Below are positions 1-12,286 of a DNA stretch of 64,000 nt, one piece after another; position 1 is the first letter of the stretch; each line of letters opens with the position of its first letter. A program made the translations under genes and the position numbers. The notes beneath the pieces are model-generated. The model saw nothing but the letters and a program-made list of their open reading frames with translations. It was not told where the DNA came from and did not search any database. The DNA is from Verrucomicrobiaceae bacterium E54 (GTDB taxonomy: Bacteria; Verrucomicrobiota; Verrucomicrobiia; Verrucomicrobiales; Akkermansiaceae): assembly GCA_022548915.1 (NCBI GenBank), contig JAKZES010000019.1, positions 20,343 through 84,342 on the forward strand. Reading direction: 5' to 3'.

Positions 1-237
1 CCCCATGTCGAGTCGCGGGTTGGAAAGGAGGGATTCCGGTATGGAAGGTGCCGAGGTGACTTCGACAAACCCGGGAAAAGACAGGCCGAGGAAGCGAGGA
101 TCGGCTTCGGCCAGACGCTGGAATTCCGCGGCTACCTCGGGCGGTGCCAGAATTCGACCGAAGAGGAGGAACAGCAGATCCTCCTTGCCGATGCAGCTCA
201 GGTTGAGAATGACCGAGGTGTCGGTGATGACGATCAT
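1..237 (-). CDS. PIN-domain toxin, DUF3368-like (cut by window edge)
   Basis: This is the N-terminal 79 residues of a gene that continues past the left edge. It begins MIVITDTSVILNLS, the beta-strand plus first acidic residue (D6) typical of PIN ribonuclease toxins, followed by KEDLLFLLFGRILAPPEVAAEF, a match to the DUF3368 subgroup of PIN proteins in which E38 and E41 sit near a second acidic cluster. PIN toxins of this kind are Mg2+-dependent RNases. Its ATG overlaps the stop of the preceding UPF0175 gene by four bases (ATGA), so the two are translationally coupled as antitoxin then toxin. The C-terminal acidic residues cannot be checked because the sequence ends. Function is inferred from family resemblance and gene order. 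Confidence 0.75.
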   Translation of the reverse strand, partial: MIVITDTSVILNLSCIGKEDLLFLLFGRILAPPEVAAEFQRLAEADPRFLGLSFPGFVEVTSAPSIPESLLSNPRLDMG

Positions 238-467
238 TTCAAGCGCCGCAATGAGTCGAGGTCGGCTTCGAGCATCTCCTCGGTATAGCTTGGAATCCGG
301 CGGCGGATCAATTCCTGATCGAAGGTTTCCCGATCCATGCCCGCGATCCTGCAAGCGACCCCGCGCGAGACGCGTCCGGCGGCATAGAGTCCGCAGGCGA
401 GGTCGAGACGAAGCACGTCGTCGCCGAGGTTCAGCAGTGCGGGGTCGTCGGGCAGGGTCAGGATCAT
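234..467 (-). CDS. UPF0175 family antitoxin-like protein
   Basis: The 77-aa product contains the UPF0175 signature: GLYAAGRVSRGVACRIAGMD (about residues 26-45) followed by FDQELIRRRIPSYTEEMLEADL. Members of this family are small helical DNA-binding proteins usually encoded directly before a DUF3368 PIN toxin, and that is the arrangement here, with a 4-bp ATGA overlap. It therefore most likely binds and neutralises the PIN protein and represses the pair. The length is normal for the family (70-90 aa). The promoter should lie in 468-580, just outside a cluster of palindromic repeats. No operator was recognised. Confidence 0.8.
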   Translation of the reverse strand: MILTLPDDPALLNLGDDVLRLDLACGLYAAGRVSRGVACRIAGMDRETFDQELIRRRIPSYTEEMLEADLDSLRRLK

Positions 468-579
468 GGCGAGAGCCTAGTCGATCGGGCAGGACTGGAC
501 AACTCAATCAAGAATAGGGTTCTGCAAAGGTTCTCGGAATCCTTCACGCCGCTGAAGATGACGGCGGATCTTTCGAGGG

Positions 580-756
580 GAGTGGCTCCTTGCAGGAGCC
601 AGATCAGGGCGTGGTGGTCTCCCGACCGCAGGGGGAGGCAAATGGATTCTTCGAGAGCCAGGTCCGGCCATGGGAGCGGCTGAAAGCCGCCCGGCCCCGT
701 CATCCGCCTTCGCCAAGGCTACGGCGCGGCAAGTGGGCGCTTGCAGAGCGCCACTC
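580..756. repeat. Composite palindromic repeat cluster A
   Basis: Several short perfect hairpins lie in tandem: GGCTCCTTGCAGGAGCC (584-600), GGTCTCCCGACC-type (616-626), GCGGCTGAAAGCCGC (676-690) and GGCGCTTGCAGAGCGCC (736-752). At 703-727 there is also a CCTTCGCCAAGGCTACGG module that recurs at about 62260. The same kinds of modules recur at 6176-6310, 62111-62305 and 63759-63920. The cluster fills the gap between the antitoxin promoter and the 3' end of icd and holds no convincing gene. The right-hand hairpins may also act in icd mRNA 3'-end formation. Confidence 0.8.
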
Positions 757-4611
<3,855 letters not shown>

Positions 4612-4624
4612 CTAGGGTCCGCGC

Positions 4625-5605
4625 GTGCTGCACTGGTTCGAAAATGGCGCTTTCCCCCTCTATCTCGCCCCGATGGCGGGGGTGACCGACGTGGTCTTCC
4701 GGCAGATCTGCAAGGAAATGGGGGCGGACGTGATGGTGACCGAGTTCGTCTCGGCCGAGGGCATCATGCAGGCCGACGAGCGGACGCGGAAATACACCGA
4801 ATTCACCGACGAGCAGCGGCCGGTGGGGGTGCAGTTGTTCGGGGCCGATGGGGAACGGATGGGCGAGGCGGCACGCAAGATCGTCGACTGGAAGCGCCCG
4901 GATTTCATCGACATCAACTTCGGCTGTCCGGTGAGCAAGGTGGTGTCGAAGAACGGTGGCTCGTCACTGCTCCGGAACTGTCCGGTGCTGGAGAGCGTGG
5001 CCCGTGGCGTGGCCGAGGCCTGCGAGGGGGTGGTGCCGGTGACGGCGAAGATCCGGATCGGCTGGGACGAGAAATCAATCAATGCCGTGGAAGTCTGCCG
5101 CATTCTCGAGGGGGCCGGGATGCAGGCGATTTCGATCCATGGCCGGACCCGGGCCCAGGGATATGGCGGCGAGGCGAACTGGGAGGTGATCGATGCCTGC
5201 GCCCGGGCGGTGGGCGTGCCGGTGATCGGCAACGGCGACATCGCGACGGGTGAGGACCTCGAGAGGCGCAAGCGCGAGACGGCGGTGAGCGGCGTGATGA
5301 TCGGGCGCGCGGCGATGCAGAATCCGTGGGTGTTCCGTCAGGCCAAGCACTACCTCGCGACCGGTGACCAGATGGCCCCGGTGCCGCTGGACGAACGCTG
5401 GGAACTGGTGGTCCGGCATTGCCGGATGGCGGCGGAGTGCCGACGCTACGGCACCGAGCGGCATGCGATCATGGCGATGCGGGCGCGCCTGATGGCCTAC
5501 TGCAAGGGGTTTCCCGGGGCGAAAGAGCTGCGGCAGCGCCTGTGCAAGGTCGAGAGCGTGGCCGAGGTCGAGGACATCGCGGCGGCCTCGCTGCAGGCGG
5601 CGTAG
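4625..5605 (+). CDS. dusB: tRNA-dihydrouridine synthase, DusB-type
   Basis: The 326-aa FMN flavoenzyme reduces specific uridines in the tRNA D-loop to dihydrouridine. Family marks are YLAPMAGVTDVVFRQIC near the N terminus (FMN-binding strand 1), the INFGCPVSKVVSKNGGSSLL block at about 97-116 with the catalytic Cys of the NxGCP motif, SIHGRTRAQGYGG (phosphate/tRNA contacts) and VIGNGDI. Start is GTG at 4625, five bases after a GGACCC/GGGTCC hairpin. It is followed 66 bp later by a small CII-like gene on the same strand. Assignment to DusB rather than another Dus subgroup is by overall resemblance. Confidence 0.94.
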   Translation: MLHWFENGAFPLYLAPMAGVTDVVFRQICKEMGADVMVTEFVSAEGIMQADERTRKYTEFTDEQRPVGVQLFGADGERMGEAARKIVDWKRPDFIDINFGCPVSKVVSKNGGSSLLRNCPVLESVARGVAEACEGVVPVTAKIRIGWDEKSINAVEVCRILEGAGMQAISIHGRTRAQGYGGEANWEVIDACARAVGVPVIGNGDIATGEDLERRKRETAVSGVMIGRAAMQNPWVFRQAKHYLATGDQMAPVPLDERWELVVRHCRMAAECRRYGTERHAIMAMRARLMAYCKGFPGAKELRQRLCKVESVAEVEDIAAASLQAA

Positions 5606-5671
5606 GAGGCGCCCATCTTTGAGGTTCATTCGGGCTTTGCGGGGAGGCGGCGGACTGCTATTTCCCCGCCC

Positions 5672-6172
5672 ATGGAAAGTCACGAGGTGCTGCGCCAGAC
5701 CTTCGCCAAGACCAGTCCGAAGGCGGTGGCCGCCGACCTCGGGGTGTCGCTTTCACTCGTTTACAAATGGGCCGAGAAGCAGGCCGAGGACGGTTCGGGA
5801 AGCCGCAATCCGCTCGACCGATTGCTGAAGATCGTGGAGCTGAGCGGCGACACGAAGATTGTCGAGTGGCTGTGCCGGAAGAGTGGCGGGTATTTTGTCC
5901 GCAACCCGGAGAGCAACTGCAAGCAGGGCCTCGAGGTCCTGCCCGCGACCAACGAGATCGTGGGTCAGTTTTCCGGTCTGTTGCAGCGGATTTCCGAGGC
6001 TGCCGCCGACCACTCGATCACCTCCGACGAGGCCGCCGAGATCCGTGAGTGCTGGGACAAGCTGAAGAGTTATGCCGAGGGCTTCGTTTCGTGCTGCGAG
6101 GAAGGCGACTTCGAGCAACTCGAGAAGATCCCGCCACCGAGCGAGGGACCCAAGCGCTACTACACGGATTGA
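5672..6172 (+). CDS. Small HTH protein, phage CII-like regulatory family
   Basis: The 166-aa product starts MESHEVLRQTFAKTSPKAVA followed by ADLGVSLSLVYKWAEKQ (about residues 20-37), a helix-turn-helix that recalls the phage regulatory CII family in which a short N-terminal HTH precedes a helical oligomerisation region. The helical C-terminal half contains SGLLQRISEAAADHSITSDEAAEI, a stretch seen in those proteins. There are no phage genes nearby, so a host regulator derived from that family is more likely than a prophage remnant. It ends immediately before palindromic cluster B. Target unknown. Confidence 0.65.
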   Translation: MESHEVLRQTFAKTSPKAVAADLGVSLSLVYKWAEKQAEDGSGSRNPLDRLLKIVELSGDTKIVEWLCRKSGGYFVRNPESNCKQGLEVLPATNEIVGQFSGLLQRISEAAADHSITSDEAAEIRECWDKLKSYAEGFVSCCEEGDFEQLEKIPPPSEGPKRYYTD

Positions 6173-6175
6173 GCG

Positions 6176-6310
6176 GGGGGCTCCTTGCAGGAGCCCTATC
6201 GGGGCGGGGCGACCTTCTGGTCGCGGACTGATGGCCGGCCTGCCGTGACGGGCTTTACCGTGCGGACCGGAGTCCGCCACGCCCCGTCATGGCGCTTCGA
6301 AAAGCGCCAA
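6176..6310. repeat. Composite palindromic repeat cluster B
   Basis: Four perfect hairpins in tandem: GGCTCCTTGCAGGAGCC (6179-6195), CGACCTTCTGGTCG (6210-6223), GCGGACCGGAGTCCGC (6262-6277) and GGCGCTTCGAAAAGCGCC (6291-6308), joined by GC-rich spacers including CACGCCCCGTCAT. It lies between convergent genes (CII-like stop 6172, sucrose synthase stop 6313), where it could serve as a two-way transcription stop, though no T-run follows. Confidence 0.85.
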
Positions 6311-6312
6311 TC

Positions 6313-8706
6313 CTATCCCATCCGCTCGACGATGGGGCGGTAGACGCTGGAGTAAAACAGCCGGTCGTAGGCCCTCGCGCCGGAGCGTTCGAGGTGGCTG
6401 ACGAATTTCCAGAAGCCATAGACCCGCGACAAGGTCATGAGCCGGCTGGCATAGAGGCGCCAGGTGTAGCGGGCCTCGACCCGGTCGATGCCGCCGCGGG
6501 AGATTTCGGTCCAGTGCCCCGGCTCGCGCTGGCAGCGCTCGAAGAACTCGACCATGCGCTTGGCTGCGGCTTCGCCGTGGTTGGAGTCGATGTGGAAACC
6601 GCTGACGCCGTCCTCGATGATCTCGAGCGGCCCGCCGTGGATCGTGGCGAAGGTCGGCAGGCCGGAGGTCATCGCCTCGATCACCGTCAGGCCGAAGGCC
6701 TCGAACTGCGCCGGCTGGACGAAGATGCCGCGGCGGTCGGCAATGGTCCGGTAAAGCTCGCCGTTGAAGATCTTGTCCGACTGCTTGGGCACCCAGCGCA
6801 GGTGGCCGTGCAGGCCATGGCCGTGGATCAACCGGTGAAGGTGCTCGATCTCGCGCCGTTCCTCCTCGTCGTCCGATTCCTCCAGCGCGGTGCAGCCGCC
6901 GATGATGAAGACATTTGCCAGCTCTCGCAGCCGCGGGTCGCGGCCGAACCATTCGACGAAGCCGGTCACGTTCTTCACCTGGTCGAGGCGCGACATCAGG
7001 AAGATGATCGGCTTTTCCCGGTCGTCGAAATGCGACACCGCACCGGGGAAATCGCCGTGGAGGAGTCGCTCGATGTCGTCGGCCAGATCGCCGATCCGCC
7101 GGTCCTTTTCGGTGTGCGGGAAATACACGTCCTCGTCGGCACCGGGGGAGACGATGTTGAATTTCGGGTCGTAGATGTCGATGCCCTTGGTGACGCGGTA
7201 CAGGCCCGGCATGGTGTAGGCCGAGTAGCTCTCATACTGCCCCACGCTGGTCTCGCTGCCGGCAATCTCCTGATAGGTGGAGGTGATGATGAAGTCCGCC
7301 GAGTTCATCGCCAGCAGGTCGGCGGTGAAGTGGGCCGAGAAGTGATACTGGTCCTCGTTCTGGCGCCAGTAGAGGTCGGAGAAGAGATACTTCGTCTTCT
7401 CCAGCGCGTGGGCGATGTTGCACTGGGTCACTTCGAGGTGCTCGGCGACGAGGGTGGCGACGAGGTTGCCGTCGGAGTAGTTGCCGACCACGAGGTCCGG
7501 CCGCTCGCCGAGCTCGGCGAGGATGATCTTCACCGAGTTGAAGGCGAAGCGTTCCAGATAGGGCCAGACCTGGAAGCGGGAGATCCATTGGGGCAGCACC
7601 TCGCCGTTGGGGCGGGTGAAGGGGACGCGCAGGATGCGCGCGTTGCGGGTTCCCTGGATGCTTTCCTCCGGGATGTCGCAGCCGGTGTTGCCGGCGTCGG
7701 GGATGAGCCGGGTGACGACCACGATCTCCGGGTCGCTGTCGATGCCCTGGATCCGCAGCCGTTCACGCATCTCCTTCTCCAGCGCGCGGACCTGGTCGAG
7801 GATGTAGACGACCTGGCCGCCGGTGTCGGGCAGGCCGAGGACGTTCGATTGTCCGAAAAAGCCGTGCGGGCTGAAGATCGCGACCGAGAAGATCATCGGC
7901 ACCCGGCTGAGGAAATCCTCGATGACCGAGGGCGAGGGGGCGTCGATGACCTCGGAGAGCAGGTCGAGGGTCTCGAGCACGCGGCCGGCGGTGTCGCCCC
8001 AGCCGGCCAGCAGCCCGAGCGCGGTGAGGCTGTTGCGGATCGCGGCCCACGGCGTGTCGGCGGGAATGTCGGCGAGCAGCACGCGGGCCTCGTCGACCGC
8101 ATCGCGCATTTCCCCGGGCGTCTCGATCCGCTGCGAGAGCATGAGCTGACGATCCTTGTGGTGATGGAGACGGAGGAAATCGTGCAGGGTGGACAGCCGC
8201 TTGTCGGGATCGGTGAAGAGCCGGTTGGCAAGGGTCCGGTTGAGGTATTCGACGCCGCGGCCGATGTGGCGCCGGTCCTTCATCAGCGGCACGTCGTTCA
8301 GAAAGGCGGCGCCGTCGTACTCGATCGCCAGCTCGGCTTGCGCATCGGGACCGTCGATCAGGGCCTCCCGGAAGCGCATCAACTCCGAGGTCGTGATGGT
8401 CTCGTAGGAGAGCTGGTCGAGGTGGAAGCGCCCGCAGCACCAGCGGCCGATGGCGGGGCGGGTCTCGACCACCAGCCACGGGTCGTTGAAGGCCGCATTC
8501 ATGGATGTGGCGAGCACCTTGCGAAGCGGCGAGGAGGCATCGAGGTCGCCATCGATCGCCTCCTCGGCTCCGGCGATCAGGTCGAGGATGTCCGACTGGA
8601 GGAGGAAGGTGCGACCGGCGTCGCGGAGACGCTTGAAGAAGGCGTAGAGGAAGAGTCGCTCGGACTCGGTGGGGAGGATCGTCTCGTTGTCGGGTCGCGG
8701 GGTCAT
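6313..8706 (-). CDS. Sucrose synthase (GT4, plant-type)
   Basis: The 797-aa enzyme reversibly converts sucrose plus NDP to fructose plus NDP-glucose. It aligns over full length with plant-type sucrose synthase (about 800 aa): an N-terminal regulatory region (residues 1-260), then the glucosyltransferase start [20 protein letters not shown], and the GT-B donor-binding E-x7-E in [20 protein letters not shown]. Sucrose-phosphate synthases lack the long N-terminal domain, which argues for synthase. It begins 4 bp after the queC stop on the same strand, so it is likely the third gene of a queF-queC operon. No sucrose-phosphate synthase or invertase is visible in the window, so the physiological direction is unknown. 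Confidence 0.93.
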   Translation of the reverse strand: MTPRPDNETILPTESERLFLYAFFKRLRDAGRTFLLQSDILDLIAGAEEAIDGDLDASSPLRKVLATSMNAAFNDPWLVVETRPAIGRWCCGRFHLDQLSYETITTSELMRFREALIDGPDAQAELAIEYDGAAFLNDVPLMKDRRHIGRGVEYLNRTLANRLFTDPDKRLSTLHDFLRLHHHKDRQLMLSQRIETPGEMRDAVDEARVLLADIPADTPWAAIRNSLTALGLLAGWGDTAGRVLETLDLLSEVIDAPSPSVIEDFLSRVPMIFSVAIFSPHGFFGQSNVLGLPDTGGQVVYILDQVRALEKEMRERLRIQGIDSDPEIVVVTRLIPDAGNTGCDIPEESIQGTRNARILRVPFTRPNGEVLPQWISRFQVWPYLERFAFNSVKIILAELGERPDLVVGNYSDGNLVATLVAEHLEVTQCNIAHALEKTKYLFSDLYWRQNEDQYHFSAHFTADLLAMNSADFIITSTYQEIAGSETSVGQYESYSAYTMPGLYRVTKGIDIYDPKFNIVSPGADEDVYFPHTEKDRRIGDLADDIERLLHGDFPGAVSHFDDREKPIIFLMSRLDQVKNVTGFVEWFGRDPRLRELANVFIIGGCTALEESDDEEERREIEHLHRLIHGHGLHGHLRWVPKQSDKIFNGELYRTIADRRGIFVQPAQFEAFGLTVIEAMTSGLPTFATIHGGPLEIIEDGVSGFHIDSNHGEAAAKRMVEFFERCQREPGHWTEISRGGIDRVEARYTWRLYASRLMTLSRVYGFWKFVSHLERSGARAYDRLFYSSVYRPIVERMG

Positions 8707-8710
8707 GGGA

Positions 8711-9394
8711 TCAGTCGGGCGCTTCGGGGATGGGCGGTTCTGCGAGGTAGCTTGTGGGATCGGGGATGCCGGCGAGCTGGAAGGCCTCGCGGCGCTCGAC
8801 GCAGGTGCCGCAGGTGCCGCAGTGGATCTCGCCGCCCTTGTAGCAGGACCAGGTTTCGGCGAAGTCGATGCCGAGCTCGGCGCCGCGTTTTGCGATGCCG
8901 GCCTTGTCCATCGCGATGAAGGGGCGCAGCAACTCGACTTGCTCGTAGGTGCCGTGCTTCATCGCCGCCGCCATGGCCTGCATGAAGGGTTCGCGGCAGT
9001 CCGGGTAGATGGCGTGATCGCCCGAGTGGGCGGCGATCACCAGGGCCCCGGCCCCCGCGCTTTCGGCGAAGCCGCAGGCGATGGAGAGCATGATCGCATT
9101 CCGGAAGGGGACGACCGTCCGCTTCATGTTGTCCTCGGCGTAGTGGCCGTCGGGGATCGCCCCGCCACTGCGCAGCAGGTCCGAGGCGAAGTGCTCGTTG
9201 ATGAAATCGAGCGGGATGGTGTGGTGCGGCACCCCCGCCCGTTCCGCATGCAGTTTTGCGAAGGGGATCTCGCGGGCGTTGTGTTTCGATCCGTAGTCGA
9301 AGCTAAGCGCCGCCAGCACCTCGTGCCCGCCAAGGGCGTGGTGGAAGGCGGTGACGGAATCCATGCCGCCGCTGAGCAGGACGACCGATCTCAT
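8711..9394 (-). CDS. queC: 7-cyano-7-deazaguanine synthase
   Basis: The 227-aa enzyme makes preQ0 from 7-carboxy-7-deazaguanine in queuosine biosynthesis, using ATP and ammonia. It shows the PP-loop [13 protein letters not shown] right after the start, NxxxGxxAxxxG-like adenylating features ([16 protein letters not shown]) and the zinc site C-x8-C-x2-C-x2-C in [17 protein letters not shown] near residue 195. Start [13 protein letters not shown] was chosen; the longer frame translates the TTGGAACTT repeat into a Ser/Lys/Phe-rich extension. It follows queF by 40 bp and precedes sucrose synthase by 4 bp. Confidence 0.96.
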   Translation of the reverse strand: MRSVVLLSGGMDSVTAFHHALGGHEVLAALSFDYGSKHNAREIPFAKLHAERAGVPHHTIPLDFINEHFASDLLRSGGAIPDGHYAEDNMKRTVVPFRNAIMLSIACGFAESAGAGALVIAAHSGDHAIYPDCREPFMQAMAAAMKHGTYEQVELLRPFIAMDKAGIAKRGAELGIDFAETWSCYKGGEIHCGTCGTCVERREAFQLAGIPDPTSYLAEPPIPEAPD

Positions 9395-9411
9395 CGGCGT
9401 TTCGGCGGGGT

Positions 9412-9450
9412 CTTGGCTTGGAACTTGGAACTTCTCACTTGGAACTTTCG
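9412..9450 (+). repeat. TTGGAACTT repeat copy 3 (queF/queC junction)
   Basis: On the plus strand there are TTGGAACTTGGAACTTC and CTTGGAACTTTCGG units. It starts 17 bp upstream of the queC ATG (9394) and overlaps the last codons of queF. Relative to queC its orientation is opposite to that of the other four copies. Confidence 0.85.
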
Positions 9451-9851
9451 GGTTCCGGGTGCCGGGCCTCGCAGGTGAGCTGGATGCCGCCGCGGGCACC
9501 GAACGAACCGCTGACCGTCAATTCAGTCGGGTCGAGCGCCGCGACCAGGTCGTCGAGGATGCGGTTGACGATTTCCTCGTTGAAGGCCGGCAGGTTGCGG
9601 AACGAGCCGAGGTAGAACTTGAGCGACTTGGTCTCGACGCAGCGGGCGGCCGGGATGTAGCGGATCACCACGTGGGCGGTGTCCGGTTGTCCGGTCACCG
9701 GGCAAAGCGAGGAGAACTCCGGGCAGTCGAGCGTGATCCAGAAGCGGCGGCCGGGCCGGCAATTCCCGAAGGTTTCGAGTTTCGCCTCGTCCGGGGATGC
9801 GGGGAGCCGGGTCTCGGAATGGCCGAGCAGGGTGAGATCGTCAGGCGTCAC
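9435..9851 (-). CDS. queF: NADPH-dependent 7-cyano-7-deazaguanine reductase
   Basis: The 138-aa unimodular enzyme reduces preQ0 to preQ1, the step after QueC. Diagnostic features are the nucleophilic Cys in SSLCPVTGQPD (about 49-59), which forms the thioimide adduct, followed by the catalytic Asp, and the QueF motif ETKSLKFYLGSFRN (NADPH binding). Length fits the short, GTP-cyclohydrolase-like QueF form. The gene is first of queF-queC-sucrose synthase on the minus strand. Its extreme C terminus (HPEPESSK) is encoded within the TTGGAACTT repeat, suggesting the repeat replaced or extended the original end. Confidence 0.96.
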   Translation of the reverse strand: MTPDDLTLLGHSETRLPASPDEAKLETFGNCRPGRRFWITLDCPEFSSLCPVTGQPDTAHVVIRYIPAARCVETKSLKFYLGSFRNLPAFNEEIVNRILDDLVAALDPTELTVSGSFGARGGIQLTCEARHPEPESSK

Positions 9852-9896
9852 GCTGCGAGGCTACCGCGGCTCCGGGGGCGGGTGCAAGGGGCGGGG

Positions 9897-10976
9897 TCAA
9901 TCGTATCCCCAGGTCTCGTAGGCGAATCCGAGTTCCCGCTTCAGCATTCGGTCGGTCTCCGGGTCGTCGGGGTGACGGTTGGGTTTGTAGTCGGCAAGCG
10001 ATTCGACGTATTCGAACAGTTGCGTGCGTTCGCCGGCTTCCAACGACTCGCCGATGCCACCGAGGACCTTTTCCACGCCGGTCACCGGGTCGGCGACGAG
10101 CTCTTCGTAGCGGATTTCCGTGTAGCGACAGGGCGCGAGGCGGGCGCGTTGCTCGAGGTGCGCCTTCATCATCGACCGGTAGTGCTCGATGCGGCGGTGA
10201 TCCCTTTCGAGGTTCTTCGGCGACTGGAGCGCGAACCTTTCCGTGAGTCCGTCGATCAGGGCGGCGGTGGAGTGATAGACGGCCTTCGGGTGGCGGACGA
10301 TGTGGATGAAGCGGGCACCGGGGAAGACTTCGCTCAGGAAGTCGAGTCGTGCGGTGCTCGCCGGATTCTTGAACAGGATGGTCCGGTCGGTTCCATCGAC
10401 CAAGCGGGTCTTTGCGGCAACCAGTTTGTAAGCTTTTGCGAAGGCTTCGAGTTCGCCGGGCTCCATGCCTTCGAACAGCACGGCGCGACGGAAGATCTCG
10501 GCGGCATTCCGCGGGAAATAGACGAGATGGAAGACGGAAGTCAGGCAGAGGGCGGCGAGGGCCATTTCCTCCTCCTGGGGTTCCTCGGGGCCCACGACCA
10601 TCCGGTCGAAGCCGCGGTCCGAGCTCTTCATTCCGCCGGCCACCATGCCGTCGGGAGGATTGTCGCCCAATGGATTGATCGCATCGGCGGTGCGCAGCGT
10701 GGCGAACCGTCCGCTGCGGTGCAGGAGATTGTGGAGCAGCGTGGTGCCGCTGCGCCAATGGCCGACGATGAAGATGGGTGGATCCGGACGCACCGCCTCG
10801 CGCAGTCGTTCCATTTCCTTCTCGTGCCCGGAGCGCGATGCGAAGCTCGCTGCCGACGTGGCGACGAAGGTCGGCCAGGCACGCACGGACAGCGGTGCGT
10901 ATCGCCACTGCAACTCCCACCACACCGGCCATCGCGCGCAGGCGAGGGGATGGTAGAGGAGGGGTTTCCAAGGCAT
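9897..10976 (-). CDS. PAPS-dependent sulfotransferase family protein
   Basis: The 359-aa protein has the 5'-phosphosulfate-binding loop IFIVGHWRSGTTLLHNLLHR (about 72-91) and the 3'-phosphate-binding segment ARFIHIVRHPKAVYHS (about 215-230), both hallmarks of sulfotransferases that transfer sulfate from PAPS to a hydroxyl or amine. The N-terminal 40 residues are hydrophobic/aromatic and might bind the membrane but do not form a clean signal peptide. Acceptor unknown. The presence of sulfatases elsewhere in the window may be coincidental, since those act on extracellular substrates. It ends 45 bp before queF on the same strand. Confidence 0.88.
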   Translation of the reverse strand: MPWKPLLYHPLACARWPVWWELQWRYAPLSVRAWPTFVATSAASFASRSGHEKEMERLREAVRPDPPIFIVGHWRSGTTLLHNLLHRSGRFATLRTADAINPLGDNPPDGMVAGGMKSSDRGFDRMVVGPEEPQEEEMALAALCLTSVFHLVYFPRNAAEIFRRAVLFEGMEPGELEAFAKAYKLVAAKTRLVDGTDRTILFKNPASTARLDFLSEVFPGARFIHIVRHPKAVYHSTAALIDGLTERFALQSPKNLERDHRRIEHYRSMMKAHLEQRARLAPCRYTEIRYEELVADPVTGVEKVLGGIGESLEAGERTQLFEYVESLADYKPNRHPDDPETDRMLKRELGFAYETWGYD

Positions 10977-11033
10977 GCCGCAATCAAGGGAGCGTTGGCA
11001 GCCGGAGGCAAGGATACTCGGTTGGAATTCCGA

Positions 11034-11429
11034 TTACGAATCGATCCTCCGGATCCGTGGCGGGGCCGGGGGATTGGAGCGGGGAGACCCGGCGTTTCTG
11101 GATCGGTGGTCGTCGCAAAATTGTTCGACCAGGGTTCTCTGGTCGGGCTTCAGCATCGCGGAACGGGCCATCCTTTCGACATGTTCGGATGCAGGACCGA
11201 AGCCCCAGTTGGGGTAGGGCTGGATGACATCCTCCGGCCAGATCTTCGCCCCGGAGCTCCGGTCGACGAGATAGACGGTCTGGTCTCGGGCGGTGAGCAC
11301 GAAGCGGGGGCTGAGGATGACTTCCATCGGGAGCAGGCCATCCTCACAGCGGATGGCGGGCCAACTTCCACGGTGGGTGCCATTGTGGCGAGAAAGATCG
11401 GCAGCAGTCGATCTACTCCGGTGCGCCAA
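11034..11429 (-). pseudogene. Unrecognised frame, possibly a decayed gene
   Basis: Between the sulfotransferase start (10976) and the PDZ gene stop (11557) there are 580 bp with no clear intact gene. This frame contains a protein-like stretch, LSPRFVLTARDQTVYLVDRS followed by a tryptophan/proline-rich segment with NWGFGP, while another frame on the same strand at 11430-11553 gives LPAADELTAFRGG and EGDLSITSVGAPE before a stop. Together they could be one gene broken by a frameshift, or simply open frame in GC-rich DNA. No family was recognised. Confidence 0.25.
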
Positions 11430-11556
11430 CGGAAGTGATCGAGAGGTCGCCCTCGGGGATCGATGCCCCGGGGCGCGGATCGGGAAGCGGGCACCGACTG
11501 CCGCCGCGGAAGGCCGTGAGCTCGTCCGCGGCGGGCAGGCGGATCCAAGGTGAGGT

Positions 11557-12183
11557 TCAATCGCGCCGGCGCTGGCGGCTCATTTCATCCATGCGCTTCT
11601 CGAGCCGTTCGATGGCCTGGCCCTGTTTCTCGAGCTGGGCGCGCATTTCGCGCAGGGCGCGGGCCATGCGCTCGGCGCCCGGGTCGCCGCTCCGGGCTTC
11701 GGGCTTCTTGTCGGTCTTGCGGTCGGCTCCGGGTTGCTGCCGGTCGCGGTTACCGGGGCGCACCGGGGGATCGATGCGGATTTCCTGCTTCTTGCCTTCC
11801 TGGAGGACCCAGAGGACAAGCGGCTTGCCGCTCCGGGCGCTGGCCGCGACCGCTCCCCGCAGGGAGTCGAGGTCGCCGACCGGCCTCTTGCCGGCGCTGA
11901 GAATGATGTCGCCGTTCTTGAGTCCGGCCCTGGCGGCGGGGCTTCCCTCGACCACGCGATCGGCGATCACTCCCGTGTCCTCGGGAAGTTGAAGGTGCTT
12001 GCGCAGGAGGCCGTCGAGCGATTCGACCATCACGCCGATGCGCCACTGGGTCGACGCAACATCCCGGGTGCGCTCGGCTTCGGGGGCGCGCCGGGGTTCC
12101 CGCTCGGGGCGATCCTGGCACCAGGCAGGGGTGGCGAGTGAGGCCAGAAGGGTCAGGCCGATGAGGATGGATTTCGTTTTCAT
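11557..12183 (-). CDS. Secreted PDZ-domain protein
   Basis: The 208-aa precursor has a typical signal peptide (MKTKSILIGLTLLASLATPAWC, cleavage near C22/Q23; the Cys is not in a good lipobox). After a charged Pro/Arg/Glu linker, residues about 48-140 form a PDZ domain with GVMVESLDG and GSPAARAGLKNGDIILSAGK, the peptide-binding and turn motifs seen in DegP/HtrA PDZ domains. No protease domain is attached. The tail from about 160 on (ARALREMRAQLEKQGQAIERL) is a predicted coiled coil. It is probably a periplasmic scaffold or adaptor. It lies 103 bp downstream of the sulfatase start-to-stop region on the same strand, so co-transcription is possible. Confidence 0.82.
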   Translation of the reverse strand: MKTKSILIGLTLLASLATPAWCQDRPEREPRRAPEAERTRDVASTQWRIGVMVESLDGLLRKHLQLPEDTGVIADRVVEGSPAARAGLKNGDIILSAGKRPVGDLDSLRGAVAASARSGKPLVLWVLQEGKKQEIRIDPPVRPGNRDRQQPGADRKTDKKPEARSGDPGAERMARALREMRAQLEKQGQAIERLEKRMDEMSRQRRRD

Positions 12184-12286
12184 GGTACAGGGTGAAACGT
12201 CACCGATGGCGGAAAGTTGTGCATCGAATCGCGGGAAAGGACCGCGTCCCGCTCTCCCTCATCCCGGGGATGGCGTCCCGCGTTCC

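Noticed and set aside
5672..6172. Prophage remnant based on a CII-like gene
   Set aside because: No integrase, capsid, tail or lysis gene is near, and neighbours are housekeeping genes.
9395..9499. Longer N terminus for queC starting near 9499
   Set aside because: The extension is the translation of the TTGGAACTT repeat and overlaps queF; the PP-loop at the chosen start fits normal QueC.
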